DNA from: UBA1737 sp964541525
Lineage (GTDB): Bacteria > Bacillota_I > Bacilli_A > ML615J-28 > CAG-313
Assembly: GCA_964541525.1 (NCBI GenBank)
Contig: CAZIQF010000004.1
Span: 1-64,000, forward strand
Length of the DNA: 64,000 bases
Direction of reading: 5' to 3'
Of the stretch, positions 12,801 through 20,611 are shown in pieces. The translations under genes and the position numbers were made by a program. Numbering within the stretch: position 1 is the stretch's first letter; each line of letters starts with the position of its first letter. The notes beneath the pieces are model-generated. The model worked only from the letters and a program-made list of their open reading frames with translations. It searched no databases and was not told the DNA's origin.

Positions 12801-15800
12801 ATCTTTGTAAAACTTGTTGATGCAGGTCTTGTAGATGTTGTTAATGGTGAAACTATCAATTATGATCAAGCTGATCTTGTTAAAGAAGTTCTTAACCTAA
12901 TTGCTGAAGTTAAATATCTAAATGAATCACTAGTAGAATTAGTAGAATTTGTGGATAGTAAATCTGATAAAGTAGATTTATCAAGTATTGATTTCGCTCA
13001 AGTAGACTTAAGTAATGATTTAAGTATTTTAGGTAACATTTATGAACAATTAATCCCTGTTCTAAAATCTGACAATAATCCATTTACTACATTAGATGCA
13101 ATTAAAGCTGGTTCAATTAATAAATCTGATTTATACGCCCTTATTTATGATTATCAATCAATTTATCCATCTGTTATCGAATTAGCTTCTAACATTACAA
13201 TTGTTCCTCAACTAGTTAAATTCGCTTATAACAAAGTTGAAGGTAAATTAACAGGTAATGTTGCTACAATCGTTCAAATTTTAAATATTGAAGCAATGAA
13301 TGATGCAGAACTTAGAGAAGACCTTGTAGTTATTGCTGAAGCATTAGAAAAAGTTGAATCACTTGATATATTAAGATATGTTCTATACAAAGATGATATT
13401 GAAATCACTGATAATGCAGGTTATGCTGAATTAGTTGATGCCGTATTTAGACTTCATATGGTGGATAATAACTTTGTAGAATTAGTTGAAGAATTAATTA
13501 GTACAACTCTTAATGTTGATTTAAGTTCAGTTGACTTCTCATCTATGAACCCAGAAAGCGAACAAGCATTATTAGTTGAAATTGTTAATGATGTTGTAGT
13601 TGTTATGAATTCATTAGATGTTGTTAACTTGAGTCAAGTTAAACCTTATGTTAAAGATTTAGTGGCTTCAATGAAAGCTGATGTAACAGAAGGAATTAGT
13701 CTACTAAAGAATAAACAAATCAAAGCTGGTATTAAGAAACTTCTTGATACAGTATTAGATGAAGCAAGAAAAGTTAATCTTGAAGTAAGTGTTGAAGTCG
13801 TTGAACAATTATGTGCATCAGAAATTATCGTTAAAGTGTTACTTCCTGTTTATGAACAAAAAGTAGCTGTTAAATTAAGTGGTGTTCTAGCTATGGTCGG
13901 TGATATTCATAATTATAATGAAGATCAATTAAGAGATGACTTAGCATTAGTTGCTAATATTACTCGTAATATCTATGAATCTGGTGTTTATAGTTTTGTT
14001 AGCGAACGAAGCCTTCCTGGTAAAGATGAATGTGTTCCATATCTTGAAGCAGCAATTATCGATATTTGTAACTTAACTATCCTTGATATTAAGAAACAAG
14101 ATTTAGGTCCTATTGCTCAAACAGTACTTGAAAATATGGGATTAATTGAAACAATTAGACAAATAGATAAAGATTTTGATTTATCTCAATATGATTGTGC
14201 AAGTATTAGTTTTGCTGCTGATGCTTCCCAATATGCATTAATGGCTGCTCATGGTTATGATGTATTAGAAGGATTATTATCTACTGGATTCAATATGGGA
14301 ATCTTTGGTAATACTAAAGCAATGACTGCTCTTGTAGAAATTTATACATTAAGCATCGATACTACTGCGATGGATGTTATTGGTCATAGAGGATTAAATG
14401 CAGTAAGCAAACTTGCTGGTAGATTCAATATGACTATCAATGAAGATGACAAAGAAGTATTATATAATGTTTCTGAATTCTTATTCGGTTTAGTTGAACT
14501 TGGAGTATTCAGTAATGATGGTATTGATCTTACAAAAGCATCTGTAATTGATGGTATGATTAATAACCTATATGGTAGCATTAATCTTCCAACTAATGTT
14601 CAATCTCTAATTAATAGAGTAGTTTCTAGAGCTTATGCTTATGGTGTTATTCCATTTGATTGGCGTCAAATTAGTGTTAGAAATGAAGCTAAAGTTGCAA
14701 TTGATGTTGCAAAACTTGTAGGTAAATTTGTTAATAATCATACTGCAAGTATTAAGACTGGTAACTTAAGCATCTTTGCTGATGCTGGTGTACAAGATGA
14801 ATTAACAGAAATTATTAGAAGAATTGCTGATTCTGGATTTGTTCAACAATTATTCTTCCCTGTTGTTGAAGGTACATTTAAAGCATTAACATTAAGTTAT
14901 ACTGATGGCGAAATGATTTATTCTGCAACACTTGACGATGTTCTTAATATTTCTCTTCCAAATGTATGGACAATTGTTACTGCAGTTTATAATATAACTG
15001 AATTTAAGACTGTTGATTTAACTCAAAAACTAATTGCTAATGTAGCAGAACTTAAACCTATTGTTGAAGTTCTTACTACTGATATTATGTTAAAAGATAA
15101 CCTTGTTAAGATCTTAACTACACTTATTGGTAAATTCTCAAGTTATGATTTAACAGCTGAAGAAATTGCTCAACTTGAAGCAGTTGACTTTACAGTTGAA
15201 AAAGATTACTTATGTAATGCTATTGATGCACTTCAAGAAACATATAATCAAACACACTTTGAATTGAGTGCTCAATCACTTAATAACCCTCAAGTATTAA
15301 AAGGATTAGCTGATGTTATTGATGCGTTAGTTCCAAGTGAAGCATTAGAAATTCTTGCTAATAAAGCTGGTAATATTGTTAATAATCGTGTTATTGCAAA
15401 AGGATATTCTGAATTGGCAGATATAATTAGAGATCGATTAGCTGATGATACTTATACAAATGCCCAAATTATGGAAGATCTAGAAATGGCTGCGTCAATT
15501 CTTAGAGATGTTGCTGATGCTAATGTTCTTAATAATATGGATAATTTCTCAAGCTGGAATTATACAGCGATGAAGAAGATTGTTAATAAAGCATTTACAA
15601 TGAATATTGTAGCTGGTCATGAAGATGAATTCTGTGCTGAAGTTGTTACTAAAGTACCATTCATAAAAGACTTCTATGAATCAAATATGGTAATTGCTGA
15701 TTGGCATAATGAATTATTAACAGTGGTTTGTGTACTAGAAAGTTTAACTAATGATGGTATTGCAGATTTCAATAATATTGAAGTTAATGCTCTATCAGCT

Positions 15801-17042
15801 ACAACAATTGAACTAGTATGTCAATCTGAAATCTTAAAGAAATTAGTTGTTGATGAAATTAATGAAAAATTAGTTGAATTAAATATTAATGCTTATGTTG
15901 TAACTATTGAAGATTTAGAAGCAGTTACTAGTTGGAGTAATGAAAAACAAGCAATTGATGATTTAATTGACTTAATGGATATGATTAAACATCAATTAAA
16001 TGCAAGCCAATATGATATCGTTGCTGGTTATTACAATAATATTCGTACAAATACAATCCTTATCAATAAAGTTGTTATTGCCAATGGTGCATATGTTGTT
16101 TCACAAATGCCTATTGTAAATCAATATGATCATTTAGTTGATACAACTAGCTGGACTAGTGTAGAATGGGCAGCTGAATTAGATGCTATCGTTGCTGCAG
16201 TTGATGGATTTGATTTAGGAAATGTATCTACTAACGAAGAACTAATCGTTGATTTAACTGCAGAAAATATTGAAACAGCATTACAATCAAAAATTCTAGC
16301 AGCTGGAATAGTTTATGAATTTAATAATAAACTAGAATCATTAGGATTAGAATACACAGTAACTGTTGGAGAAATCAAAGATCCTAGTCTAAACTGGAAT
16401 AATGAAAAAGAAGCAATTAATGACTTAATTGACTTGATGAATATGATTTCATCTGGTACTTTAGGATATGATAAATATGATATAGTTGCTGGATATTACA
16501 ATGATATTCATGCTAATGCTCCATTCTCATATAATATTGTTGTTTCATGCGGATCTTATATTGTTACAAAGATGCCTGTTGTTAAGGAATATTATGCATT
16601 AGTTGATACAACTGGTTGGTCTAAAGCTGCTTGGGAAAATGAACTTGATGCAATTGTTGCTACAATTAGTAAGCTTCATGGAAATTATACAGCAACTATG
16701 GAAAATCCAATTGAATCATTAAATGCTGAAATTATCAATGCTGCATTATCTTCTGAAATTCTAACAGCTGGATTTGTTCAAGAATTTAATACTAACCTTA
16801 GCAATTTAGGTCTTGATTACAAAGTATACCAAGCTAGTGACTTTGATAATGTTAATGATTGGGATCTAGAACTTGACTATATTCGTCAAACTAAAGACTT
16901 AATGGATCAAATTGATGCTCATGGCATGACTCCAGAATTGAGTGTAGCTGTTCATAATTTAGCTTTAAATGTTAATGCTAACTCTGTTCTTGCAAAAGAA
17001 ATTTTAGCTGCAGGATTAGCAGATAGAGGCTATACATTATAA
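3870..17042 (+). CDS. Giant (4390 aa) helical-repeat protein with CvpA-like membrane N-terminus
   Basis: The frame is open for 13.2 kb without interruption. Hydrophobic segments at about residues 5-30, 37-52, 113-143 and 207-232 give the same four-helix CvpA-like start as the upstream gene, here with a charged lysine/glutamate/proline linker (about 146-205) between helices 3 and 4. The remaining roughly 4150 residues are acidic, cysteine-poor, predicted-helical repeats. The basic unit is about 90 residues: an aspartate/tryptophan element (DW..EL-like), two or more amphipathic helices, then S.LV...LP. In the middle these pair into units of about 183 residues (starts near residues 1684, 1868, 2051 and 2234); near the C-terminus units are about 154 residues (tryptophans 4022 and 4176). 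No enzymatic motif, sorting signal or C-terminal membrane helix is seen. A solenoid or filament anchored in the membrane is the natural reading, but its role (adhesion, scaffold, conflict) is unknown. Confidence 0.92.
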   Translation: MMDFNLILLLVGVGLLVLVVVFALLGFFAGLKKELKCTAIAFVLIALALLVYGDPSTFLNASVNSLKGLLSDVPATAETIWDYVVFLAQTNVPGGAEIFVEGSKSYAFLYDVVGGVARGVMLLVGTLMIFIITLIVNGIFRLVTRIVSCSKAKKKAASGEVEKQPEPDKNVPDNVLVAKSEAGEAEGVVISTNKVPESNKKSKHRGWAALLAGVRCVVVILFLFAPISGICTVLDSISPKTEELINDVLTGENTQTATSETALDIALDFKDSYYDSAVGMFVESSAFFFDESISTKLFDDAFKIETDTENIKIREEILVVLNAVNALEGNIKFDSLSEKELNGALDALKDSKLIVAAMPVALEVAYYLPLDDNNNTLGAYLSAASQQAAFLQLRNADWDKNIEILLDTVKEAYKLGFLDEDFNVLTMDDKVLKDVVNVLSQSDVVCSLLNIAVPTALNVKQITDVIGKLPKNPDMSVMNWKEELNAIIDIYATFQELEITSLEGIDTNQLVSDILNNDEQFDIVANIVAQVFKLQLVEEVALDVAFNYVANISNVKDAGYKVTKAVRELADLDWENDIVAYLEAVKLALPMLDFKDGLKPNVNPLALDVDILNQVVNKLFETESFEKILPIATNVALALPAVQKLTGEYKVTIDTSKIDWKKDFTTLVSIYEEFLKLGITSFDEVTKDVLKFANETFSSAYDTVAVSNILNKLATLDLFTNVVVPFGNSYAKQLLSTKEFDPSFIELLDLTTLSVSAWQEDFSEIVKVAVNVNELCGFKFDLKSMDLSEAGIAEIKQALTSVLNLNLLKDDSFKNALVKQVLTLTKVFDAEVIEEMNFDSVAWLDGELNEHDNLQALLDCVSNLSSLKGVDLNNVKFDFNQLLSSQDFVDVVISALEVVADSNLILEIFPAAIDKFVIPQLEKLDDEDGTLNDIINHLESKELVEEVQKLVVAFKSAIDLGVFDVSKDGLNAIHFENTDAMKTIINAIFDSKILEGYEARVIRLALKLTKIFPDLEKGAFEGIDFDREQQILIRFINNLEVVLQDPDFLVFKDGVFQLYKEFYTKDETLDAFLNGLYTLFGKYSETEETSGSKLIETLLPLMVEKYVLPAVPENLKDLVEIFDLEEPNKVALASDVRRIIYVFELAVDMKVQQYLVDNDYDFSQSFDNVSKIVEVLFNLYHIRGNEAKAVAWALNYVQSSAKLDIAEFTESDFAGINWSQEVENLQAIVKNVYDIVNANDIATVNKLISFVKDKAYLKESFLNNDNAELALQLVEKVFGLQTVDQVLPVGLEYVLKLAKDKNFDVSFIGENMTAELLAEDLISVVDALRIAVYDLNLIDYYHAKWTGDLPEIDPVLEILDIVFDLNLINGRENQLLQFAVEKFLPANDFIKASDLDFSFEFDFDSEWEVIKDALRVGYNLLPLNNLHTIDDVKAFISEKQYMPVTNLLSDENLLAVADLLDVLSESKLVQDALVAAIRNGVELDKVEKIGNFRILKNLNKPELASDIRTIAEIIRAAVKLDVVTLYFEKDIVIDYDQVATILDLVAELNIINKCASSIIPEVLNYVVSSNANIEINHKFSKAEFNTIDFKEEFALLGDVLIECGELFNSINLDSLQDVLTFIKNGDYTNEIVLTTENVNKLLGAVDLLVQSKLLAAVSVGALDLVVNLAAKKNIDLSFLDGILTNEELSSDLGVIAEILHNVVDFGAIEYLRNKDIDPLEIDYVINAVALLDELNLLAKASPEWTALVAEIVVDKLKVDVSILASSYEHIDYSKENLLLQQALKEIAQLLDNENLESIKEIQEYVTNKYFTDVNAFNDGAINNLQNLVRMVAQSEVIKVNLVSLVEFGAKALGQQLNMDLSFVEGKFTNEELANDINKLVDISEYAVEFGVVELVFNKDLAVIDLQPVIELVALLEEVNLLVKCNKDITALVYNKVLPMLGIDKVVEVSEFDGVDFANENQALRNALRAIKGLLYELDLESIADIKEFVSSKAYMESETYVPRVYTYLSSLADALVASKLAAYTLPIGLNYAVDKLSNDSLDITFLKDAVTGEELAEDIRTLVDIAKYAIEFGALDLVVNKELNGIDLQPVIELVALLEEVNLLVKCNKDITALVFNKVLPMLNINQVVKASDFDDVDFANENQVLRNALQAMNPLLDELNLESIADIKEFVSSKAYMKSETYSELVYDCLSNLVDALVESQLVAYVLPIGLDYAVDKLAAANLDLTYLKGELTGEELASDLRVVLDEVLWWLETGEVLQVIETKAIKPSHLDDLANTLNNLDNTNLYNVDPLKFIVNVTNFAAASINYSGRIDESYFDGISNWQKENEKLYAVIREINDIVETFGVEHDILSLEKLQEFAKSGLKNKEIYTEELLTSVEEVLRAIADAKVLVSELVFVHEYLDGVLATKGIYIDYTIVEANLLAKDFATLADFVEAVVAVDALDYVLNNGKLNQRYVEKFADALVDVLNMNTLSAEGAKEKLLVMVFEKLGVNVAYSDLHPIDWDAELVALKDIILSANEALHAFELDTLDSFKSLNLKEYLKINADTNKYLCIIAEALEAVASSELVEKLILPLSEKYLASESLAGIADLHNIYNDGSQVVSDLNKLASAVYGIVDLDLDSFINADNPIPYGNTEAVNSIIRGIFGLDYFNNGDNLINLVAKLTKMDLSGIDASALDLAGDGELLVDMYANLLTILLDDEFFLKDRTDLKNMVVVVRYWSQEQYVNALRASINDLFDTSIVRETNGAIFLALVPVLKNAAPDIYEALDPERLTISELTADGNTIINILRDVLNANISEILNGSYFTEEVELLLTNTIDRLSNLNLLAGRGAALANAIANRFDCKKIGNIEFYAADYDFDAVDYYKDAGLLNDIIHEVFKFLRNQNIVTNNDLVDYVNILKSSLKDELMDDANLESIKSILGYAVELTIVEYNGLQLYNLFGEEALAKVTNDKLADLESIYANAVEFHADLVKLYNIFVKLVDAGLVDVVNGETINYDQADLVKEVLNLIAEVKYLNESLVELVEFVDSKSDKVDLSSIDFAQVDLSNDLSILGNIYEQLIPVLKSDNNPFTTLDAIKAGSINKSDLYALIYDYQSIYPSVIELASNITIVPQLVKFAYNKVEGKLTGNVATIVQILNIEAMNDAELREDLVVIAEALEKVESLDILRYVLYKDDIEITDNAGYAELVDAVFRLHMVDNNFVELVEELISTTLNVDLSSVDFSSMNPESEQALLVEIVNDVVVVMNSLDVVNLSQVKPYVKDLVASMKADVTEGISLLKNKQIKAGIKKLLDTVLDEARKVNLEVSVEVVEQLCASEIIVKVLLPVYEQKVAVKLSGVLAMVGDIHNYNEDQLRDDLALVANITRNIYESGVYSFVSERSLPGKDECVPYLEAAIIDICNLTILDIKKQDLGPIAQTVLENMGLIETIRQIDKDFDLSQYDCASISFAADASQYALMAAHGYDVLEGLLSTGFNMGIFGNTKAMTALVEIYTLSIDTTAMDVIGHRGLNAVSKLAGRFNMTINEDDKEVLYNVSEFLFGLVELGVFSNDGIDLTKASVIDGMINNLYGSINLPTNVQSLINRVVSRAYAYGVIPFDWRQISVRNEAKVAIDVAKLVGKFVNNHTASIKTGNLSIFADAGVQDELTEIIRRIADSGFVQQLFFPVVEGTFKALTLSYTDGEMIYSATLDDVLNISLPNVWTIVTAVYNITEFKTVDLTQKLIANVAELKPIVEVLTTDIMLKDNLVKILTTLIGKFSSYDLTAEEIAQLEAVDFTVEKDYLCNAIDALQETYNQTHFELSAQSLNNPQVLKGLADVIDALVPSEALEILANKAGNIVNNRVIAKGYSELADIIRDRLADDTYTNAQIMEDLEMAASILRDVADANVLNNMDNFSSWNYTAMKKIVNKAFTMNIVAGHEDEFCAEVVTKVPFIKDFYESNMVIADWHNELLTVVCVLESLTNDGIADFNNIEVNALSATTIELVCQSEILKKLVVDEINEKLVELNINAYVVTIEDLEAVTSWSNEKQAIDDLIDLMDMIKHQLNASQYDIVAGYYNNIRTNTILINKVVIANGAYVVSQMPIVNQYDHLVDTTSWTSVEWAAELDAIVAAVDGFDLGNVSTNEELIVDLTAENIETALQSKILAAGIVYEFNNKLESLGLEYTVTVGEIKDPSLNWNNEKEAINDLIDLMNMISSGTLGYDKYDIVAGYYNDIHANAPFSYNIVVSCGSYIVTKMPVVKEYYALVDTTGWSKAAWENELDAIVATISKLHGNYTATMENPIESLNAEIINAALSSEILTAGFVQEFNTNLSNLGLDYKVYQASDFDNVNDWDLELDYIRQTKDLMDQIDAHGMTPELSVAVHNLALNVNANSVLAKEILAAGLADRGYTL
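9471..10568 (+). repeat. Recent tandem duplication inside the giant gene (2 x 549 bp)
   Basis: Copies 9471-10019 and 10020-10568 each begin with an ACA-Asn/Gly-Glu-Glu segment and keep the frame. Stretches such as TTACAACCAGTTATTGAACT (9582 and 10131) and the downstream Leu-Val-Lys-Cys-Asn-Lys region are nearly identical in DNA. Less similar units flank the pair upstream (from 8919, 552 bp) and downstream (from 10569), so repeats are still being gained by duplication. Confidence 0.88.
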
Positions 17043-17048
17043 AAATAA

Positions 17049-17086
17049 AAAGAAGCGTTCTTAATAAAGAATGCTTCTTTATTTTA
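17049..17086 (+). terminator. Terminator after the giant gene
   Basis: AAAGAAGCGTTCTT (17049-17062) pairs with AAGAATGCTTCTTT (17067-17080) with one G-U pair, followed by TATTTT. Confidence 0.9.
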
Positions 17087-17099
17087 TAAAGTTTACTAT

Positions 17100-17128
17100 T
17101 TGACAAACATTATCTTTTTTGGTATAAT
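17100..17128 (+). promoter_or_regulatory. Consensus promoter for rpmE
   Basis: TTGACA (17100-17105), 17 bp spacer, TATAAT (17123-17128). It matches the sigma-A consensus at both hexamers, as expected for a ribosomal protein gene. A small inverted repeat ATGATT/AATCAT (17151-17171) sits just before the ribosome site; whether it regulates translation is not known. Confidence 0.85.
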
Positions 17129-17188
17129 ACTAAAGTAAAATAAACTTACTATGATTGAATCTTAAAATCATGGCGGAAGGAGAAAAAA

Positions 17189-17410
17189 ATGAAAAAAGGA
17201 ATACATCCACAATACAATAAGGTAACAGTTGTTTGTGTATCTTGTGGTGCTACATTTGAATCTGGTTCAACAAATAAGGAAGTACGTGTTGATACATGTT
17301 CTAAATGTCATCCATTTTATACAGGAGAACAAAAATTTGCACAAGCTGCTGGACGTGTAGATCGTTTCAATAAGCGTGTTGCCGCTGCTCAAAAGAAAGC
17401 ATCTAAATAA
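17189..17410 (+). CDS. rpmE: 50S ribosomal protein L31, zinc-binding type
   Basis: This 73-residue protein has the L31 start MKKGIHPQYN and two CxxC pairs (CVSCG at 16-19 and CSKCH at 37-40), which mark the zinc-holding (C+) form of L31. It belongs to the large ribosomal subunit. The C-terminus is lysine-rich, as in the family. It stands alone between its own promoter and terminator, with a strong GGAAGGAG ribosome site. Only the zinc form is visible in this window; a zinc-free paralogue could exist elsewhere. Confidence 0.97.
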   Translation: MKKGIHPQYNKVTVVCVSCGATFESGSTNKEVRVDTCSKCHPFYTGEQKFAQAAGRVDRFNKRVAAAQKKASK

Positions 17411-17417
17411 ATAAATT

Positions 17418-17446
17418 AAAGCCTAAAAGTTTTTAGGCTTTTTTAT
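17418..17446 (+). terminator. Terminator after rpmE
   Basis: AAAGCCTAAAA and TTTTAGGCTTT form an 11-bp stem with a two-base core loop, followed by TTTTATTTT. Confidence 0.92.
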
Positions 17447-17466
17447 TTTCATAAAAATTATAAATA

Positions 17467-17475
17467 TGCTATACT
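17467..17475 (+). promoter_or_regulatory. Extended -10 promoter for the ABC-F gene
   Basis: TGCTATACT at 17467-17475 is an extended -10 element; there is no good -35. The ribosome site AGGAAAG is at 17485-17491, before the ATG at 17497. Confidence 0.5.
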
Positions 17476-17496
17476 ATTAATATTAGGAAAGAATAT

Positions 17497-19269
17497 ATGT
17501 TAATTAATGCATCTTCAATATCAAAAAAATATTTAGATAAAATTATATTTAAAAATGCATCTTTTGTTATCAATGAGAATGATAAAATTGGCTTAGTAGG
17601 AGTAAATGGCACTGGAAAGAGTACACTACTTAAAGCAATAGTAGATGAGGTAGAACTAGATAATGGTATCATTGCGAGAAAAAAAGATTTAAAGATTGCT
17701 TATTTAGAACAAACATCTCAGTTTGATGATGGCGATACGATTTTAGAAGCTTTTTTTAAAAAAATAAAAGTCGATGATTTTATTGCAAAATCAATGCTAT
17801 CAAAAATGGGGTTAAATGATTATTCGAAAAAGGTTAATACTTTATCTGGTGGTGAAAAAAAACGTCTAGCACTAGCAGTAGTTTTATGTGAACCAGTGGA
17901 TTTATTAATTTTAGATGAACCAACCAATCATTTAGATGTCTGGATGATTAATTATTTAGAAAAGTTTTTGATTAAGTATAATAAAGCCTTACTACTTGTT
18001 ACACATGATCGTTATTTTTTAGAACGGGTTACAAATAAAATTATGGAACTAGATCATGGTGAAATTTATTTATATGATGCCAATTATTCGCATTTTTTAA
18101 CATTAAAAGCAGAACGGATTAATTCAATGTATGCTTATGAACGAAAGTTATCAGCGTTATTTAAAAAAGAGGCGGCATGGGCTGCTCTTAATCCACAAGC
18201 TAGATCAACTAAAAGTAAAGAGCGATTAGTACGTTTTAAATCATTAGAAGAAAATTTATCAAACGTTAAAAATCTACTACATAATAATGATGAACTTAAA
18301 ATATCATCAGTTAATAAAAGAATTGGTAAAACAACGATTGAAATTGATAATATTAGTAAAACAATTGATCATAAAGTGTTGTTTAAAGATTTATCATATA
18401 TCGTTAAAACCTATGATCGATTAGGAATTGTTGGCAAAAATGGTTCAGGTAAAACCACTCTTTTTAAAACCATTTTGGGATTAATCCCTAGTGATTCTGG
18501 AACAATTACAATTGGTAAGACCATTAAAATTGGATACTTTAGTCAAGAAATGATAATTAAAGATGAGAATATTAAAATTATTGATTATTTGAAAAGTTTT
18601 GGTGAATATATTGAAACTACTGAAGGTCATGTTTCAGCATCAGTACTTTTAGAACAATATTTGTTTCCACCATCTATTCAACAACAACGAATTGCTAATC
18701 TTTCTGGTGGTGAAAAAAGAAGACTGCAACTATTAACTGTTTTAATCACTAATCCTAATATCTTATTTTTAGATGAACCAACTAATGATTTAGATATATA
18801 TACTTTAGAATTATTAGAACAATATTTAGATGAATTTAAAGGTGCAATCATCGTAGTATCACATGATCGCTATTTCCTTGATAAAGTTGCTAATCATTTA
18901 TTAGTCTATGAAAATGGTGTAATTAGAGAATATAATGGAATTGTTAGTGACTATATTTTGGAATCTAAAAATATAGAAAATGTGGATAATCAAATTATTA
19001 AAGAAAAAAATGTTGTTAATATTCCTCGTTTTACTTCAAGCGAAAAGAAAGAATTTGATCACATTGAAGAACATATTGATGAAGTTGAAACAAAAATTCA
19101 AAAACTTAAACAAGAACAAGAAAAATATGCAACTGATTATCAAAAATTGATTAGCTTAGATGAAGAGATTAATTTATTAAATCAACAACTAGAAAAACTA
19201 TATCAACGTTGGGAATATTTAAATCAAATTAATGAAGCAATAATTCAATATCGAAATAATAAATATTAA
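17497..19269 (+). CDS. uup: ABC-F family ATPase, Uup/YfmR subgroup
   Basis: The protein has two ATPase domains and no membrane segment. Domain 1 has Walker A GVNGTGKST (residues 35-43), signature LSGGEKKRL (116-124) and Walker B LLILDEPTNHLD (136-147). Domain 2 has GKNGSGKTT, LSGGEKRRL and LFLDEPTNDLD. The linker between them contains WAALNPQARSTKSKERL, matching the Uup-type P-site tRNA interaction motif, and the C-terminus (about 510-590) is a charged coiled coil typical of Uup. Such proteins act on the ribosome E site to relieve stalling, for example at proline runs in the B. subtilis relative YfmR. The aminopeptidase gene follows 12 bp later, probably co-transcribed. Confidence 0.92.
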   Translation: MLINASSISKKYLDKIIFKNASFVINENDKIGLVGVNGTGKSTLLKAIVDEVELDNGIIARKKDLKIAYLEQTSQFDDGDTILEAFFKKIKVDDFIAKSMLSKMGLNDYSKKVNTLSGGEKKRLALAVVLCEPVDLLILDEPTNHLDVWMINYLEKFLIKYNKALLLVTHDRYFLERVTNKIMELDHGEIYLYDANYSHFLTLKAERINSMYAYERKLSALFKKEAAWAALNPQARSTKSKERLVRFKSLEENLSNVKNLLHNNDELKISSVNKRIGKTTIEIDNISKTIDHKVLFKDLSYIVKTYDRLGIVGKNGSGKTTLFKTILGLIPSDSGTITIGKTIKIGYFSQEMIIKDENIKIIDYLKSFGEYIETTEGHVSASVLLEQYLFPPSIQQQRIANLSGGEKRRLQLLTVLITNPNILFLDEPTNDLDIYTLELLEQYLDEFKGAIIVVSHDRYFLDKVANHLLVYENGVIREYNGIVSDYILESKNIENVDNQIIKEKNVVNIPRFTSSEKKEFDHIEEHIDEVETKIQKLKQEQEKYATDYQKLISLDEEINLLNQQLEKLYQRWEYLNQINEAIIQYRNNKY

Positions 19270-19281
19270 AAAGGAGTAAGT

Positions 19282-20574
19282 ATGGAAAAATATGTAAATG
19301 AATTATTTCATTTTATTAAGAGTTCACCCACACCATATCATTCGGTGGCACTCATCAAAAATATTTTAAGAAATTTTAAATTTGAAGAATTAAAAGAAAA
19401 TGAGAAATGGGAATTAAAACCCAATACAGCTTATTTTGTAGTTAGAGATAACGCATCAATTATCGCGTTTAAAGTTGGTAATGATGTAAGTAATGTTAAT
19501 TTTAATATTGTTGCATCTCATAATGATTCACCAACTTTTAAAATCAAACCCAATGGAACCTTAAATGTAGGAGCATATCAAAAACTCAATACTGAACCAT
19601 ATGGTGGAATGATTGCAAGTACTTGGTTTGATCGTGCCCTTAGCATTGCTGGAAGGGTACTAGTATTAACTAAAGATGGTATAGAAGAAAGATTAGTTAA
19701 TTTAAGTGGGCATAATGTGGTAATTCCTAGCGTTGCAATTCATTTAAATCGGAGTGGTTCAGGCGAAATTAATTTACAAAATGATACCTTACCAGTGATT
19801 GGCTTAACTGACTCTGATTTATCTTTTGAAAAGCAACTTGAAAAGAGTTCAATCTTTGAAGAAGGAGAAAAGATTTTAAGTCATGATTTATTCTTATATA
19901 ATAAGGAAGAAGGAACAACATTAGGTTTAAGTCATGAAATGATTTTATCACCAAAATTAGATGATTTAGAATGTGTTTTTGCTTCGCTTGAAGCGTTCTT
20001 AGAATCAAAAAATGATCATAATATTAATGTTTGTGCAATTTTTGACAATGAAGAAGTCGGTAGTGGATCTAATCATGGGGCTGCTTCAACCTTCCTAACA
20101 GATGTATTAGAAAGAATCTGTATTGTATTTAATCTTGACAAGCATATTGCATATGCAAGTAGTATGATGATATCTGCTGATAATGCTCATGCGGTTCATC
20201 CGGCTCATCCAGAAAAAAGTGATCCGACTAATCAAGTGCATCTAAATAAAGGTGTTGTGGTTAAATATCATTCGGGCTTAAGTTATACAACTGAAGCGAT
20301 TTCTGCAAGTATTTTTAAAGCACTATGTGAAAAAGAATCTGTTCCATATCAAGATTATACTAATCGTAGCGATTTAAGAGGTGGTAGTACTTTAGGTAGA
20401 ATTGCTTTAGAAAAGTTATCAATTATGACAGTAGATATTGGTTTAGCTCAATTGGCAATGCATTCAGCAGTAGAAACAGCAGGAGCTAAAGATTTACAAT
20501 ATCTAGTAAAAGCTTTAAAAGCATTTTATAATTGTAAATTAGAAATAAATAATAATATCATTAATATTAAATAG
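19282..20574 (+). CDS. apeB: M18 family zinc aminopeptidase
   Basis: This 430-residue cytoplasmic protein matches the M18 (aspartyl aminopeptidase/ApeB) family along its length. Visible metal and catalytic residues are H80 in ASHNDSP, D227 in LDDLE, E257/E258 in DNEEVGS, D300 in SADNAHAVHP and H394 in MHSAVET. The family removes N-terminal residues from peptides as a large homo-oligomeric assembly. The start has an AAGGAG site and lies 12 bp after the ABC-F stop, so the two genes are probably one operon. Exact residue preference cannot be read from the sequence. Confidence 0.94.
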   Translation: MEKYVNELFHFIKSSPTPYHSVALIKNILRNFKFEELKENEKWELKPNTAYFVVRDNASIIAFKVGNDVSNVNFNIVASHNDSPTFKIKPNGTLNVGAYQKLNTEPYGGMIASTWFDRALSIAGRVLVLTKDGIEERLVNLSGHNVVIPSVAIHLNRSGSGEINLQNDTLPVIGLTDSDLSFEKQLEKSSIFEEGEKILSHDLFLYNKEEGTTLGLSHEMILSPKLDDLECVFASLEAFLESKNDHNINVCAIFDNEEVGSGSNHGAASTFLTDVLERICIVFNLDKHIAYASSMMISADNAHAVHPAHPEKSDPTNQVHLNKGVVVKYHSGLSYTTEAISASIFKALCEKESVPYQDYTNRSDLRGGSTLGRIALEKLSIMTVDIGLAQLAMHSAVETAGAKDLQYLVKALKAFYNCKLEINNNIINIK

Positions 20575-20611
20575 GAAAATATTATTAAACTAAAAAAGGA
20601 GAAGAATAAAA

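Noticed and set aside
4115..14581. Several antisense frames of 60-170 codons inside the giant gene
   Set aside because: AT-rich biased codons leave the opposite strand open by chance; none has a promoter, ribosome site or recognisable domain.
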